Source: Bacteroidota bacterium
GTDB lineage: Bacteria > Bacteroidota > Bacteroidia > AKYH767-A > 2013-40CM-41-45
Length of the DNA: 64,000 nucleotides
Direction: 5' to 3'
Assembly: GCA_016713765.1 (NCBI GenBank)
Contig: JADJON010000001.1
Span: 1,240,001 to 1,304,000 of the forward strand
The notes beneath the pieces were generated by a model. The model did not search any database. It was not told where the DNA came from and saw only the letters and a list, made by a program, of their open reading frames with translations. Position 1 is the first letter of the stretch. Every line of letters starts with the position of its first letter. Position numbers and translations under genes: made by a program. Below, one piece after another: positions 7,779-18,284 of this stretch.

Positions 7779-9101
7779 ATGGCAAACACCTCCACTGTCG
7801 AGAAATTCGTGAAATACAAGGTAAAGGACATTTCCCTGGCCGAATGGGGCCGCAAGGAGATCAAACTGGCCGAAGCTGAAATGCCGGGCCTCATGGCATT
7901 GCGTGCCGAGTACGGCGCTCAGAAGCCGCTCAAGGGTGCCCGGATTGCCGGATGCCTGCACATGACGATTCAAACGGCTGTGCTCATCGAAACGCTGGTT
8001 GAACTCGGCGCGGAAGTGACCTGGTCGTCCTGCAACATTTTCTCCACCCAGGACCACGCTGCCGCAGCCATTGCCGCAGCCGGTATTTCGGTCTATGCCT
8101 GGAAAGGCATGAACGCGGAAGAATTCGACTGGTGCATCGAGCAGACGCTGTTCTTCGGTGAAGACCGCAAGCCGCTCAACATGATCCTCGACGACGGCGG
8201 TGACCTGACCAACATGGTATTCGACAAATACCCCGAGCTGATCACCGGCATCAAGGGCTTGTCGGAAGAGACCACCACCGGTGTTCTCCGTCTCCACGAG
8301 CGCATGAAGAACGGCACCTTGCCGATTCCCGCGATCAACGTGAACGATTCCGTGACCAAGTCGAAGTTCGACAACAAATACGGCTGCCGCGAGTCGCTCG
8401 TCGACGCGATCCGTCGCGCGACCGATCTGATGATGGCCGGTAAAGTTGCCGTCGTTGCCGGCTTCGGCGACGTTGGCAAAGGTTCGGCCGAATCGCTGCG
8501 CGACTCCAAAGTCCGCGTGATCGTGACCGAGATCGACCCGATCTGCGCCCTGCAGGCTGCCATGGAAGGCTACGAAGTGAAGAAGATGGATCAGGCAATC
8601 AAAGAAGCCGACATCATCGTCACCGCCACTGGTAACTTCAACATCATCACCGATCGCCACTTCAAGGCGATGAAGCATAACGCGGTGGTGTGCAACATCG
8701 GTCACTTCGACAACGAGATCGACATGGCCTGGTTGAACAAGCACTACGGTAACACCAAGGACACCATCAAGCCGCAGGTCGACAAGTACACCCTCGACGG
8801 CAAGGACATCATCGTCCTGGCTGAAGGCCGTCTGGTGAACCTCGGTTGCGCCATGGGTCACCCGTCTTTCGTGATGTCCAACTCCTTCACGAACCAGACT
8901 CTCGCGCAGATCGAATTGTGGACCCGTCACCACGAGTACGAGAACAAAGTGTACACGCTGCCCAAGCACCTCGACGAGAAAGTGGCACGTCTGCACCTCC
9001 AGAAGATCGGCGTAGAAATCGACGAACTCTCCGACGAGCAGGCCAAGTACATCGGCGTGCTGCGCACCGGACCGTTCAAGTCTGACCACTACCGTTACTA
9101 A
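7779..9101 (+). CDS. ahcY: S-adenosyl-L-homocysteine hydrolase
   Basis: 440 residues from the ATG at 7779 ([10 protein letters not shown]). It hydrolyses S-adenosylhomocysteine to adenosine and homocysteine, clearing the product of methylation reactions. Recognisable blocks are [33 protein letters not shown], the NAD-binding [27 protein letters not shown] and the C-terminal [13 protein letters not shown]. The N-terminal extension in the same frame (from 7737) overlaps the promoter box and is rejected. Codon use is strongly biased, as in a highly expressed gene. It is monocistronic, with a promoter upstream and a strong hairpin terminator downstream. Confidence 0.98.
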   Translation: MANTSTVEKFVKYKVKDISLAEWGRKEIKLAEAEMPGLMALRAEYGAQKPLKGARIAGCLHMTIQTAVLIETLVELGAEVTWSSCNIFSTQDHAAAAIAAAGISVYAWKGMNAEEFDWCIEQTLFFGEDRKPLNMILDDGGDLTNMVFDKYPELITGIKGLSEETTTGVLRLHERMKNGTLPIPAINVNDSVTKSKFDNKYGCRESLVDAIRRATDLMMAGKVAVVAGFGDVGKGSAESLRDSKVRVIVTEIDPICALQAAMEGYEVKKMDQAIKEADIIVTATGNFNIITDRHFKAMKHNAVVCNIGHFDNEIDMAWLNKHYGNTKDTIKPQVDKYTLDGKDIIVLAEGRLVNLGCAMGHPSFVMSNSFTNQTLAQIELWTRHHEYENKVYTLPKHLDEKVARLHLQKIGVEIDELSDEQAKYIGVLRTGPFKSDHYRY

Positions 9102-9127
9102 GAATCGCTGCGCCCCGTTTTTGAGAC

Positions 9128-9161
9128 ACCCGTTCCTTCGTTGGAGCGGGTTTCTTTTTTT
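9128..9161 (+). terminator. Rho-independent terminator after ahcY
   Basis: The stem acccgttcc / ggagcgggt (nine pairs, one G-U) with loop ttcgtt is followed by a run of T. Confidence 0.9.
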
Positions 9162-9163
9162 AG

Positions 9164-9300
9164 GGACGAGGGACGAGGGGCGAGGGACGAGAAGAAGGTT
9201 CGAGTTGCGAGGCGCGAGGAGGAGAAAAAGGGACGAGGAAAAAGATTCGAGTTGCGAGGAGGAGAAAAAGGGACGAGTTGCGAGGAGCGAGATGCGAGGA
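9164..9300. repeat. Purine-rich heptad array
   Basis: Units such as ggacgag, gggcgag and tgcgagg repeat about every seven bases for some 135 bp. The unit is purine-only except for one C. It sits directly after the ahcY terminator and opens the large repeat block. Confidence 0.7.
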
Positions 9301-10672
9301 GATGCATGGAATAATCACCAGAGGCATTGTTACCACCAGTTCGTATCCATTTACCGCGATTGGTTCCTCACGGCAGGACCCCGTAGGGGTCCAATTATCC
9401 TAGCCGGTAGCGATGATTTTGGTGAAATGGGGGGGCGTAAATCAGGGAGAATGGGTGATCGTAGCGGAGGGGGGATGCGAGATGCATGGAATAATCACCA
9501 GAGGCATTGTTGCCACCAGTTCGTATCCATTTACCGCGATAGGTTCCTCACGGCAGGATCCCGTCGGGGTCCCATTATCCTGGCCCCGTGTCAACCTTTT
9601 AGTTGTGGGGGGAGGTGAATTTTATTCCAGCAGCTAGTCATGAGCCAACGTTCGTTGTAGAATAATCCATTCGAGCAAGGTCACACCGTTCGTTGCAAAC
9701 CATCGGCCCGGCCCCCTTTAGGGGTCCCATTATCCTAGCCCCGTGTCATCATTTTAGTTTGTGGGGGGAGGTGAATTTTATTCCAGCAGCTAGTCATGAG
9801 CCAACGTTCGTTGTAGAATAATCCATTCGAGCAAGGTCACACCGTTCGTTGCAAACCATCGGCCCGGACCCCTTTAGGGGTCCCATAATCCTAGCCCCGT
9901 GTCATCATTTTAGTTTGTGGGGGGAGGTGAATTTTATTCCAGCAGCTAGTCATGAGCCAACGTTCGTTGTAGAATAATCCATTCGAGCAAGGTCACACCG
10001 TTCGTTGCAAACCATCGGCCCGGACCCCTTTAGGGGTCCCATAATCCTAGCCCCGTGTCATCATTTTAGTTTGTGGGGGGAGGTGAATTTTATTCCAGCA
10101 GCTAGTCATGAGCCAACGTTCGTTGTAGAATAATCCATTCGAGCAAGGTCACACCGTTCGTTGCAAACCATCGGCCCGGCCCCCTTTAGGGGTCCCATTA
10201 TCCTGGCACCGTGTCATCATTTTAGTTTGTGGGGGGAGGTGAATTTTATTCTAGCAGCTAGTCATGAGCCATCATTCGTTGTAGAACATTCAATTCGATT
10301 CAGGTCACACCGTTCGTCGTATACCACCGGCCCGGACCCCTTTAGGGGTCCCGGTATCCTAGAGGCGTGTCATCATTTTTTTTTGGGGGGGGAGGTAATT
10401 CATATGTCCACAGGTTGTCATGAAACATCGATGGTGATTCAATGTCCCATGCGTTTAATCTACTGCCGGAAGTTTTGAACCACCGCCCCGGACCCCTTTA
10501 GGGGTCCCGGTATCCTAGCGGCGTGTCATCATTTTTTTTGGGGGAAGGTGATTCATATGTCCACAGGTTGTCATGAAACATCGATGGTGATTCAATGTCC
10601 CATGCGTTTAATCTACTGCCGGAAGTTTTGAACCACCGCCCCGGACCCCTTTAGGGGTCCCGGTATCCTAGC
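9301..10672. repeat. Tandem array of 150-180 bp units with palindromic core
   Basis: Nine copies of a palindrome such as ggacccctttaggggtcc start at 9376, 9556, 9710, 9866, 10022, 10178, 10334, 10490 and 10643. Spacing is 180, 154, then 156 bp five times, and finally 153 bp. Between the palindromes each unit repeats gtgtcatcatttt, a G-run (gtggggggaggtgaatttt) and cagctagtcatgag. The central units are nearly identical, while the outer ones have drifted, especially toward the right end. No credible gene is present; the short open frames in it are by-products of the repeats. It fills most of a 2-kb gap between ahcY and the subtilase gene. Confidence 0.9.
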
Positions 10673-10803
10673 CAACGGCGTTTTTTTATTTTTCTTCTGA
10701 CGAAGCTCGTCGCCCGTAAATAGCCCCGATGGCAGCGAGCTCCCGCGAGCGGACAGCGGGAGGAGACGGTTCAACGAAGTGATCAACGTGTCCGCTTCGC
10801 GGA

Positions 10804-10861
10804 GGGACGAGGGACGAGATGCGAGGGACGAAGGTTGGGTGCGAGATGCGAGAAGCGACGG
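10804..10861. repeat. Purine-rich heptad array, second copy
   Basis: Units gacgagg, gacgaga and tgcgagg recur about every seven bases in the same orientation as the array at 9164-9300, so the two arrays flank the tandem repeat block as direct copies. Confidence 0.6.
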
Positions 10862-10943
10862 ATGAAAAGAACATACCTGTAGCGAGTCAATTTGAGACAT
10901 TCACGGGAAAATTTCAAAAGGCCTGCAACGGGAATATTCCGGA

Positions 10944-10980
10944 TAAAAAAACGGGAGACGCTACATGGAGCGTCTCCCGT
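10944..10980 (-). terminator. Terminator of the subtilase gene
   Basis: A perfect 12-bp stem (acgggagacgct / agcgtctcccgt) with loop acatgg is preceded on the + strand by an A-run, which is a T-run on the minus strand. It terminates transcription coming from the minus-strand protease gene. Confidence 0.9.
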
Positions 10981-10997
10981 GGGTGGAAGAGGTGATT

Positions 10998-11097
10998 GTA
11001 ATTGGTAATTGGTAATTAGTAATTAGAACTGGAAACTTATCACTAATCACAAATTACTAGTTACTAATTACTAGTTACTAGTTACTAGTTACCAGTT
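10998..11097. repeat. Heptad arrays in inverted pair (taattgg / tagttac)
   Basis: Units taattgg, taattag (10998-11025) face units ctagtta, ctaatta (11050-11095). The second array ends 8 bp before the stop of the minus-strand protease gene. The pair can fold into an A/T-rich hairpin between that stop codon and the terminator. Confidence 0.65.
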
Positions 11098-11104
11098 TTA
11101 ACCG

Positions 11105-12655
11105 TCAATACGTCGTGGCGAGCGTCACCGCCGCCGCTGCATTGATATTGCCGAATCCTTTCGTCGAGTTGCGTGACGGGTAGAATTGCGCGGTGCGGGT
11201 CATGATGTCGAGGACTTGGGCGGAGGTGAGGGTTGGTTTCGCGGACCACACCAGCGCAGCGACACCCGCTGCCGTAGAGGTCGCTACCGAGCTGCCGCCG
11301 ATGTAGGCCGGTGTCGTACCGTTGGGCATCAGCGCAAGCGAGTTGCGGTTGCTGTTGGCTGTGCGTTCCATGGGTACGGTGAAGCGTACCTGGCTGCCGT
11401 CGTGGCAGGTGGCGCAGGTGGAACCGCTTTCTTTCACGCCGGTGACCGCTACGCAGGCGGAGTAGGCTGCCGGGTAGATCACGCCCCACCAGCTCGTCCA
11501 GGAGAACGAAGTGCCGGCCGCGGCGAAGATGAGTTTGCCTTTTCCGTTGGCATAGTTCACGCCGTCTTTGAGCACACCGCTGCCGAAGGGCGTACCGATC
11601 GACATGCTGATGACGCGGATGCCGGGCATGTCGCCCATGCGGATGAGGGCGTTCTTCGTACCGGAAAGTTCGGCGGAAGCATCGAGCACGACGTCGTCGC
11701 AGGAGCGGATGAAGTGGAGGCTGGATTTGTAAGCGACACCGGTCGTCGCGTTTTGCGCGTTGCGCGGACCTGCGGCGGTGGAGGCCATCGAGGTGCCGTG
11801 GGAGCAGCTTGTGTAGGCGCTGTTGCCGCGGGTATAATCGACGGTGACGGTACGGCCGACGTTGCTCATGCCGTCGTTGAACTGCGCGCCCATCAGGGCC
11901 TGCGAGGAGCTGAGGCCGGCATCGATTACACCGATCTGGATGCCTTGTCCTTCGGCGGTGTTCCAGGCGGTGGGGATGTTCATGTTGTTGTAGTTCCAGG
12001 GGAGACGACAACCGGGCGTGATCGTGGTCCAGTCGGCGCTGTTGAGCGGCTCGGTGGAGCTGCTGCAGCCGGAGGAGGACATGGAGCGCATCGTCATGTT
12101 CTGCGGCCAGTAGCCGTACGGCTCGAGGTAGCGGACGTTCTCGATGTTCCGCAGCAGGGTGAGCGCGGTTTTGTCGGTGACGCGCAGGATCATCAGCGGC
12201 AGAACCGGATCATCCTCGGCGACGATCTCGTCGCGGGTGTAGGTCTTCGTGCCGGTGCTGTTGAGTTGCTGCAGCACGCGTTCGATGAGCGCGTCGTGCA
12301 CCGCTTTCCATTCGGCGGAGTGGATGTTGATCTTGTGGATGATCGGGTCCACGTCGTTTACCGAGAGCGGTTTGTAACCCACGGCCACTTCGCCGGTCAC
12401 CTGGGCGGCGCTCCAGAGTGTGCGGAGGTCGGCCCATTCCCAGTTGAAATCGTTCTGCCGGTTGAGGATCTCCACGACCTTTTCGTCGGTCTGGGCGCGG
12501 GTGTAGGCTGCTTCGGTCGGGGCCTGTTGCGGGTGCTGTTTCATCCGCAGGACGAGACCGTCGGTGGAGGTTCCCGGCTGCGTTTCTTCCTGGCGGGAGC
12601 AGGAGGCCAGCAATGCGCCGGCCAGCAGGAGTACGAGGTAGGTGATCTTTTTCAT
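11105..12655 (-). CDS. Lipoprotein serine peptidase, S8 (subtilisin) family
   Basis: 516 residues from the ATG at 12655. The N-terminus is a lipoprotein signal (MKKITYLVLLLAGALLASC), so the enzyme is probably membrane-anchored on the periplasmic or surface side. The catalytic triad is readable: Asp245 in IGVIDAGLSS, His286 in CSHGTSMAS and Ser456 in GGSSVATSTAAG. Residues 20-220 form a prodomain-like region. The usual oxyanion-hole Asn block reads FAAAGTSFSW, with Thr where Asn is expected. The open frame extends to 12865, but that part crosses an inverted repeat and lacks a signal peptide. There is no T9SS tail. A strong terminator lies downstream. The substrate is unknown. Confidence 0.9.
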   Translation of the reverse strand: MKKITYLVLLLAGALLASCSRQEETQPGTSTDGLVLRMKQHPQQAPTEAAYTRAQTDEKVVEILNRQNDFNWEWADLRTLWSAAQVTGEVAVGYKPLSVNDVDPIIHKINIHSAEWKAVHDALIERVLQQLNSTGTKTYTRDEIVAEDDPVLPLMILRVTDKTALTLLRNIENVRYLEPYGYWPQNMTMRSMSSSGCSSSTEPLNSADWTTITPGCRLPWNYNNMNIPTAWNTAEGQGIQIGVIDAGLSSSQALMGAQFNDGMSNVGRTVTVDYTRGNSAYTSCSHGTSMASTAAGPRNAQNATTGVAYKSSLHFIRSCDDVVLDASAELSGTKNALIRMGDMPGIRVISMSIGTPFGSGVLKDGVNYANGKGKLIFAAAGTSFSWTSWWGVIYPAAYSACVAVTGVKESGSTCATCHDGSQVRFTVPMERTANSNRNSLALMPNGTTPAYIGGSSVATSTAAGVAALVWSAKPTLTSAQVLDIMTRTAQFYPSRNSTKGFGNINAAAAVTLATTY

Positions 12656-12753
12656 GTCCTGAAGTTGGGTTGTGTGGGTAACAAGGATAGTGATTTTTTC
12701 GGAACCCTGAATTGGGGGAGGCATGTGCAGGGGCAGCGTACGTCGAATCTTTA

Positions 12754-12812
12754 GCACACGGATGACACGGATATTTCCGCGAGCATCCGTGATATCCGTG
12801 TACTCCGTGTGC
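12754..12812. repeat. Inverted repeat of nine-base units (cacggat type)
   Basis: The left arm gcacacggatgacacggata (12754) and right arm tatccgtgtactccgtgtgc (ending 12812) pair with two mismatches around a 17-nt loop. Within each arm the unit cacggat recurs every nine bases. It lies between two minus-strand genes. Confidence 0.75.
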
Positions 12813-12842
12813 CAAAAACCACGAAGCACACAGGCAACAGCC

Positions 12843-14378
12843 TCACTCCACCACCACCCGTCCACTCACCTGTTCCTTCTCCGTTTCCAGGACCACGATG
12901 TAGACCCCGGCGGCCGTGCCGCTGAGGTCCCATTGGCGGGTGTAGTAGGGCGGCTGGATGCTGATCTCCTCGCGGCGGAGGAGTTGGCCGGTGACCGAGT
13001 AGAGCGAGAGACTGCCCTGCTTGCCCTTGAGCTGCTGCCCGTTCACAAACAACTGCCGCCAGCCGGTATGGAAGAACAGCTTCAACTGCGCAGGCTCAAA
13101 CACGGGCACCTGACTCACGCTCGTGATCAGCGTATCGCACACACTCCCCGCCAGCGGCCCCAGCTCGTAGTTGGGGTTGTTGGGCAGGCCGTGGTAAGAG
13201 CGGTGACCACCCAGATAAAAACTATACGGCCGGAAATCACAAAGCGCCCCCAACTCGTTGGGCTGGTGGATCACGCTCAGGTTCATGATCTCGGGGTAGT
13301 AGGTGGTGTCGCAGTAGAGGTAGAAGAAATCGCAATCATTCAAGTCTGTAAAATGAGACAGGTAAATCTGACTATCTGGTCCCAGCTTTACAAATCCACA
13401 AATGAAGGGGTCAAGAAAAGTTTGAATGGTGTCCAATGTTGATCGAATATCAAGCGCTGTTAAATCAAACTGTAGGAGACATGAAAGGGTATCATTATTG
13501 CCGTATGGAATTGAGGTTGTATATAACCTGTTGTTATCCGGAGAAAACTCACTTGACCAGGTTAAGTACTCAAGTGTAGGCTCAGTTCTCAATAGAATCT
13601 GACGATAGTTAGAAAGCAGACCTGTACATCGGTTAAAATCATATAAGTCGATGGTATGATTGGAACCGGTCGCAACCAGTAATTCGCCATTCTGACTAAA
13701 CTTCAGTCTTAAAAAACCTTCAATCAACAAGTCACCAATATTCTGGACTGGTTGTGGAAAAACACCATCGGAAGTAACGAGATAGATGAAATACTCATTA
13801 TGGCCAATTGTTGCTTCCCATCTGGTGTGCACCACCCACCAGTCCCGCCCATTCCCATGTTTAACCGCTGCAAGTCCATCGTTAACAGGAAAATTCTGAA
13901 GTTGCACATTCTTCTGAATCACTTTTCCCAAGCCGCCGTTGTAGCTCAAGTCGATTAGGTTCCAATAGAAACCCTGCTCTGCGCTGGGTATAATCTCACA
14001 CGTGAATAGGTAAAATTGATTAGAATTACCAGGATTGGGGACGATGACCATTTCCTGATAAAATGTTGTTCCCACAATAGTATCGCCGTTCTCCATCATC
14101 TGATGAGAACTATTCACTACATAGCCTTGCTTAATAGTGGCCCCCGAAAGCCAATAAGGAACATAAGGAGCACCCGCGTAAAACAACAGGTTTCCGCTAC
14201 TATCACAAATGCTTGCGCAATTACCCCGAGCACGCAACACGGATTCTCCAGGAACAGGATTGGAGATGTTTCTAAAGTCAATGGCCGCACTGTCGCCAAA
14301 CGTCCAGTAGCGGTCGGTGAACTGAGCCCCGGCCTGAAGGGAACACACCACGAGCAAGAATAAAAGGCGGAGCGGCAT
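12843..14378 (-). CDS. T9SS-sorted secreted protein of unknown function
   Basis: 511 residues. It has a signal peptide (MPLRLLFLLVVCSLQAGA then QFTDRYWTFGDSAAIDF) and a C-terminal T9SS type A sorting domain (LSLYSVTGQLLRREEISI ... GTAAGVYIVVLETEKEQVSG). The middle reads like a beta-propeller-type surface protein, with recurring blocks such as LKFSQNGELLVATGS and SSEFSPDNNRLYTTS. The opening WTFG...AAIDF is common in Bacteroidota secreted proteins. It should be exported and then anchored or released at the cell surface by the type IX system. No catalytic motif is seen. The middle of the gene is less GC-rich than its ends. Confidence 0.85.
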   Translation of the reverse strand: MPLRLLFLLVVCSLQAGAQFTDRYWTFGDSAAIDFRNISNPVPGESVLRARGNCASICDSSGNLLFYAGAPYVPYWLSGATIKQGYVVNSSHQMMENGDTIVGTTFYQEMVIVPNPGNSNQFYLFTCEIIPSAEQGFYWNLIDLSYNGGLGKVIQKNVQLQNFPVNDGLAAVKHGNGRDWWVVHTRWEATIGHNEYFIYLVTSDGVFPQPVQNIGDLLIEGFLRLKFSQNGELLVATGSNHTIDLYDFNRCTGLLSNYRQILLRTEPTLEYLTWSSEFSPDNNRLYTTSIPYGNNDTLSCLLQFDLTALDIRSTLDTIQTFLDPFICGFVKLGPDSQIYLSHFTDLNDCDFFYLYCDTTYYPEIMNLSVIHQPNELGALCDFRPYSFYLGGHRSYHGLPNNPNYELGPLAGSVCDTLITSVSQVPVFEPAQLKLFFHTGWRQLFVNGQQLKGKQGSLSLYSVTGQLLRREEISIQPPYYTRQWDLSGTAAGVYIVVLETEKEQVSGRVVVE

Positions 14379-14465
14379 GCGGGAAAGCTTGATAGCGGTA
14401 TGTCAAGATACGAAATCCCGGAACTTTCGGCGAATCGCGGAATCTGATGAGGGTCAAACAGGGAT

Positions 14466-14727
14466 AGCACGCGGATCCCGCGGAGATGTTTGATTCACCT
14501 GCCTGCTTCGTAGTTTTTAGTTACACGGAGTCACGCAGAGGGCACGCAGAGTCGCGCAGAGTTCGATCTCTGTGGGACGCTGTGTGTCCTCTGGTATACG
14601 CTGTGCTACTAATCCTATGCCTGCCGAAAGTGGTCACAAATTGATGGCACGCGGATACCGCGGATGTTGCGGATTTGCGCGGATATATTCCCGTGAGCAT
14701 CCGTCTTATCCGTGTAGTCCGTGTGCC
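14466..14727. repeat. Cluster of nine-base-unit inverted repeats
   Basis: The 427-bp gap upstream of the T9SS gene has no gene. It holds a partial arm (gcacgcggatcccgcggag at 14466), a pair based on cacgcagag / ctctgtg (14523-14610), and a pair based on cgcggat / atccg (14646-14727). Units repeat about every nine bases, and arms are imperfect complements. Confidence 0.65.
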
Positions 14728-14750
14728 TCCGATTCGAAGCCCGGAATATG

Positions 14751-14782
14751 AAAACAAAAAAGCCCTCCCAAACGGGAAGGCT
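14751..14782 (-). terminator. Terminator of the atpD-atpC operon
   Basis: The minus strand shows agccttccc-gttt-gggagggct followed by a T-rich tract. The hairpin lies 24 bp after the atpC stop. Confidence 0.88.
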
Positions 14783-14805
14783 TTCTGAAGATTTGAAGCA
14801 GCGGA

Positions 14806-15045
14806 TCAGACCGACTCGGCGAGGATCACCACTTTGTTGTTGAGGTTTTCTACGACGCCGCCTTTTACGGAAAAGACCTTTTCGCCTTCCTTGTCTTTCA
14901 CCTTCACCTTGCCGTTGAGCAGGGAGGAGATGATCGGGGCGTGGTTCTTCAGGACCTGGAAGCTGCCGTTGGTGCCGGGTACGGCAACCGAGCTCACTTC
15001 GCCGGCGTAGACCTTTTTATCGGGGGTGATGATTTCGAGAAACAT
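14806..15045 (-). CDS. atpC: F1Fo ATP synthase epsilon subunit, short form
   Basis: 79 residues, starting MFLEIITPDKKVYAGEVSSV and containing PGTNGSFQVLKNHAPIISSL, the conserved epsilon N-terminal beta-sandwich. The family is usually about 130-140 residues. Here the two-helix C-terminal domain, which in other bacteria inhibits ATP hydrolysis, is absent, and the stop codon is clean, so this is the natural short form known from Bacteroidota. It follows atpD on the same strand with a 106-bp gap occupied by inverted heptad arrays. Other F1Fo subunits are not in the window, so this is a split atpDC cluster. Confidence 0.95.
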   Translation of the reverse strand: MFLEIITPDKKVYAGEVSSVAVPGTNGSFQVLKNHAPIISSLLNGKVKVKDKEGEKVFSVKGGVVENLNNKVVILAESV

Positions 15046-15052
15046 GTCTGTT

Positions 15053-15146
15053 AGTTGAAGGTTGAAGGTTGAAAGTTGAAGGTTGAAAGTTTAAGTAGCT
15101 CCGGATGGTAACCAAACTTTCAACGTTCAACTTTCCAACGTTCAAC
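15053..15146. repeat. Inverted heptad arrays between atpD and atpC
   Basis: Units ttgaagg / ttgaaag (15053-15092) are mirrored by aactttc / caacgtt units (15114-15146). The arms are complementary and lie inside the atpD-atpC transcript, where they can form a hairpin of about 35 bp with a loop of some 20 nt. The unit ttgaagg is the same as in the array at 434-540, 14.6 kb away. Confidence 0.75.
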
Positions 15147-15151
15147 GATAA

Positions 15152-16741
<1,590 letters not shown>

Positions 16742-16893
16742 CTATACTCCTCAACGCCTCCTGGAGTATTGAAATTCAGTATTTTACAGTTGTTTTACGA
16801 ATCCTTTCCGGGGCTTGAATTTGAACCCGGTAGCTTTCGTGTTTCAGGCTTCTCTACAGCGGGTCGTGGATGAAATACCGATTCCTGCACGAT

Positions 16894-16919
16894 TTGGGGT
16901 TACAAGCCCGTTATTTTTG
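16894..16919 (+). promoter_or_regulatory. Candidate promoter of murF
   Basis: TATTTTTG at 16912-16919 matches the -7 consensus, and its last base is only 5 nt before the murF ATG. A TTG at 16894 is closer than usual (15 nt). If used, the mRNA would have almost no leader. Confidence 0.5.
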
Positions 16920-16924
16920 GCAAA

Positions 16925-18235
16925 ATGTCGATCCCGCTCGAAGCACTCTACAAGTACTACCGGCAACATCCTGTTGTCTGCACGGATACCCGGACGATTG
17001 TGCCTGGTTGCCTTTTTTTCGCCCTCAAGGGACCGAACTTCAACGGGAACGCTTTCGCTGCAAAAGCGCTTGCTTCCGGCGCCGCGTTTGCGGTGGTCGA
17101 TGAGCCCGGCGCGGTCACGGACCCGCGTTGTCTGCTGGTGGAGGATGTGCTGACCAGCCTGCAATTGCTGGCGCAGCACCATCGCCGGCAGCTGCGTATT
17201 CCGTTCCTGGCCATTACCGGTTCCAACGGCAAGACGACGACGAAGGAACTGGTGCGCGCGGTACTCGCGAAGAAGTACAAGACACTCGCGACGAAAGGAA
17301 ATCTGAACAATCACATAGGCGTACCGCTGACCATCTTGTCCATCACGGATGAAATCGAATTCGCGGTCATCGAAATGGGCGCCAATCATCAGCAGGAGAT
17401 CGCGTCGTATTGCAAGATCGTGGAGCCGGACTACGGCCTCATCACGAACGTGGGTAAGGCGCATCTTGAAGGCTTCGGCGGATTCGAAGGCGTGAAGAAA
17501 GGGAAAGGCGAGTTGTACGAATGGATCGGCACGCACGGCAAGCTCGTTTTCCTGAACAACGACAATCCACACCTGACGGAAATGGTCGCCGTACGCGGCG
17601 CCGAGCACCGGCAGCGTTACGGCACTACGGCCGATTGCGACTGCCGGGGTGAGTTGTTGGGCGAATTGCCGGGGCTCCACTTGCGCTGGACGTATGGTAC
17701 GGTGGCAGGAGAGATCAAAGCGAAGATCGTCGGTCGATACAATTTCGAGAACGTACTGGCCGCGATCTGCATCGGGAATTACTTCGGCGTTTCGGCGGAA
17801 CAGATCGGGGCGGCTATCGAGGCTTACGAACCGGACAACAGCCGGTCGCAGTTGGTCCACCGCGGCAGCAACACCATCGTGCTCGACGCCTACAACGCGA
17901 ACCCCACGAGCATGGAAGCCGCGCTCCGGAATTTCGAAGCGATTGTGGCAGATCGGAAAGTCGTCTGCCTCGGCGAAATGGCGGAATTGGGCGAGGCTTC
18001 CGAGGAAGAACACATGCGGCTGGCGGAGCGACTGCGCCTTGCGAATTTTAGCAACATCATCCTGGTCGGCGCGCGCTTTGCCACCTGGGCCGGCCGACTG
18101 AGTTGCATGCATTTCGACGATTCCGAAAAGGCTGCGGCCTGGATGCGCCAGCAACGCTTCGAACAGACCTGGTTTCTCATCAAGGGTTCCCGCAGCACGA
18201 AGATGGAAAAGGTGGCGGAAGCGATCGCCGGTTGA
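16925..18235 (+). CDS. murF: UDP-N-acetylmuramoyl-tripeptide--D-alanyl-D-alanine ligase
   Basis: 436 residues. It adds the D-Ala-D-Ala dipeptide to the peptidoglycan precursor in the cytoplasm, using ATP. Mur-ligase features in order are the N-terminal VCTDTRTIVPGCLFFALKG, the ATP-binding ITGSNGKTTTKELV near residue 97, the LNNHIGVPLTIL block, EMGANHQQEI, NVGKAHLEGFGG and the C-terminal VLDAYNANPTSMEAAL. The start at 16925 agrees with the first conserved block, leaving no room for an earlier one. The gene is alone, with no dcw cluster around it. A small membrane gene follows after 49 bp. Confidence 0.96.
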   Translation: MSIPLEALYKYYRQHPVVCTDTRTIVPGCLFFALKGPNFNGNAFAAKALASGAAFAVVDEPGAVTDPRCLLVEDVLTSLQLLAQHHRRQLRIPFLAITGSNGKTTTKELVRAVLAKKYKTLATKGNLNNHIGVPLTILSITDEIEFAVIEMGANHQQEIASYCKIVEPDYGLITNVGKAHLEGFGGFEGVKKGKGELYEWIGTHGKLVFLNNDNPHLTEMVAVRGAEHRQRYGTTADCDCRGELLGELPGLHLRWTYGTVAGEIKAKIVGRYNFENVLAAICIGNYFGVSAEQIGAAIEAYEPDNSRSQLVHRGSNTIVLDAYNANPTSMEAALRNFEAIVADRKVVCLGEMAELGEASEEEHMRLAERLRLANFSNIILVGARFATWAGRLSCMHFDDSEKAAAWMRQQRFEQTWFLIKGSRSTKMEKVAEAIAG

Positions 18236-18284
18236 GTGCGTCACTGCAACTTCATGCGCAGGATCAATTTTCGTCGTGTAAAAC

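Noticed and set aside
7764..9089. 441-codon minus-strand frame opposite ahcY
   Set aside because: It is a shadow of a highly biased, highly conserved gene.
9121..9618. 165-codon + strand frame over the purine array and first tandem units
   Set aside because: It is composed of repeat DNA, starts inside the terminator region and has no protein-like composition.
9301..10672. Tandem block considered as a CRISPR array
   Set aside because: Units of 150-180 bp repeat almost entirely, with no unique spacers, and the repeat is not short.
12656..12865. N-terminal extension of the subtilase to 12865
   Set aside because: It crosses the nine-base inverted repeat and would bury the clear lipoprotein signal that starts at 12655.
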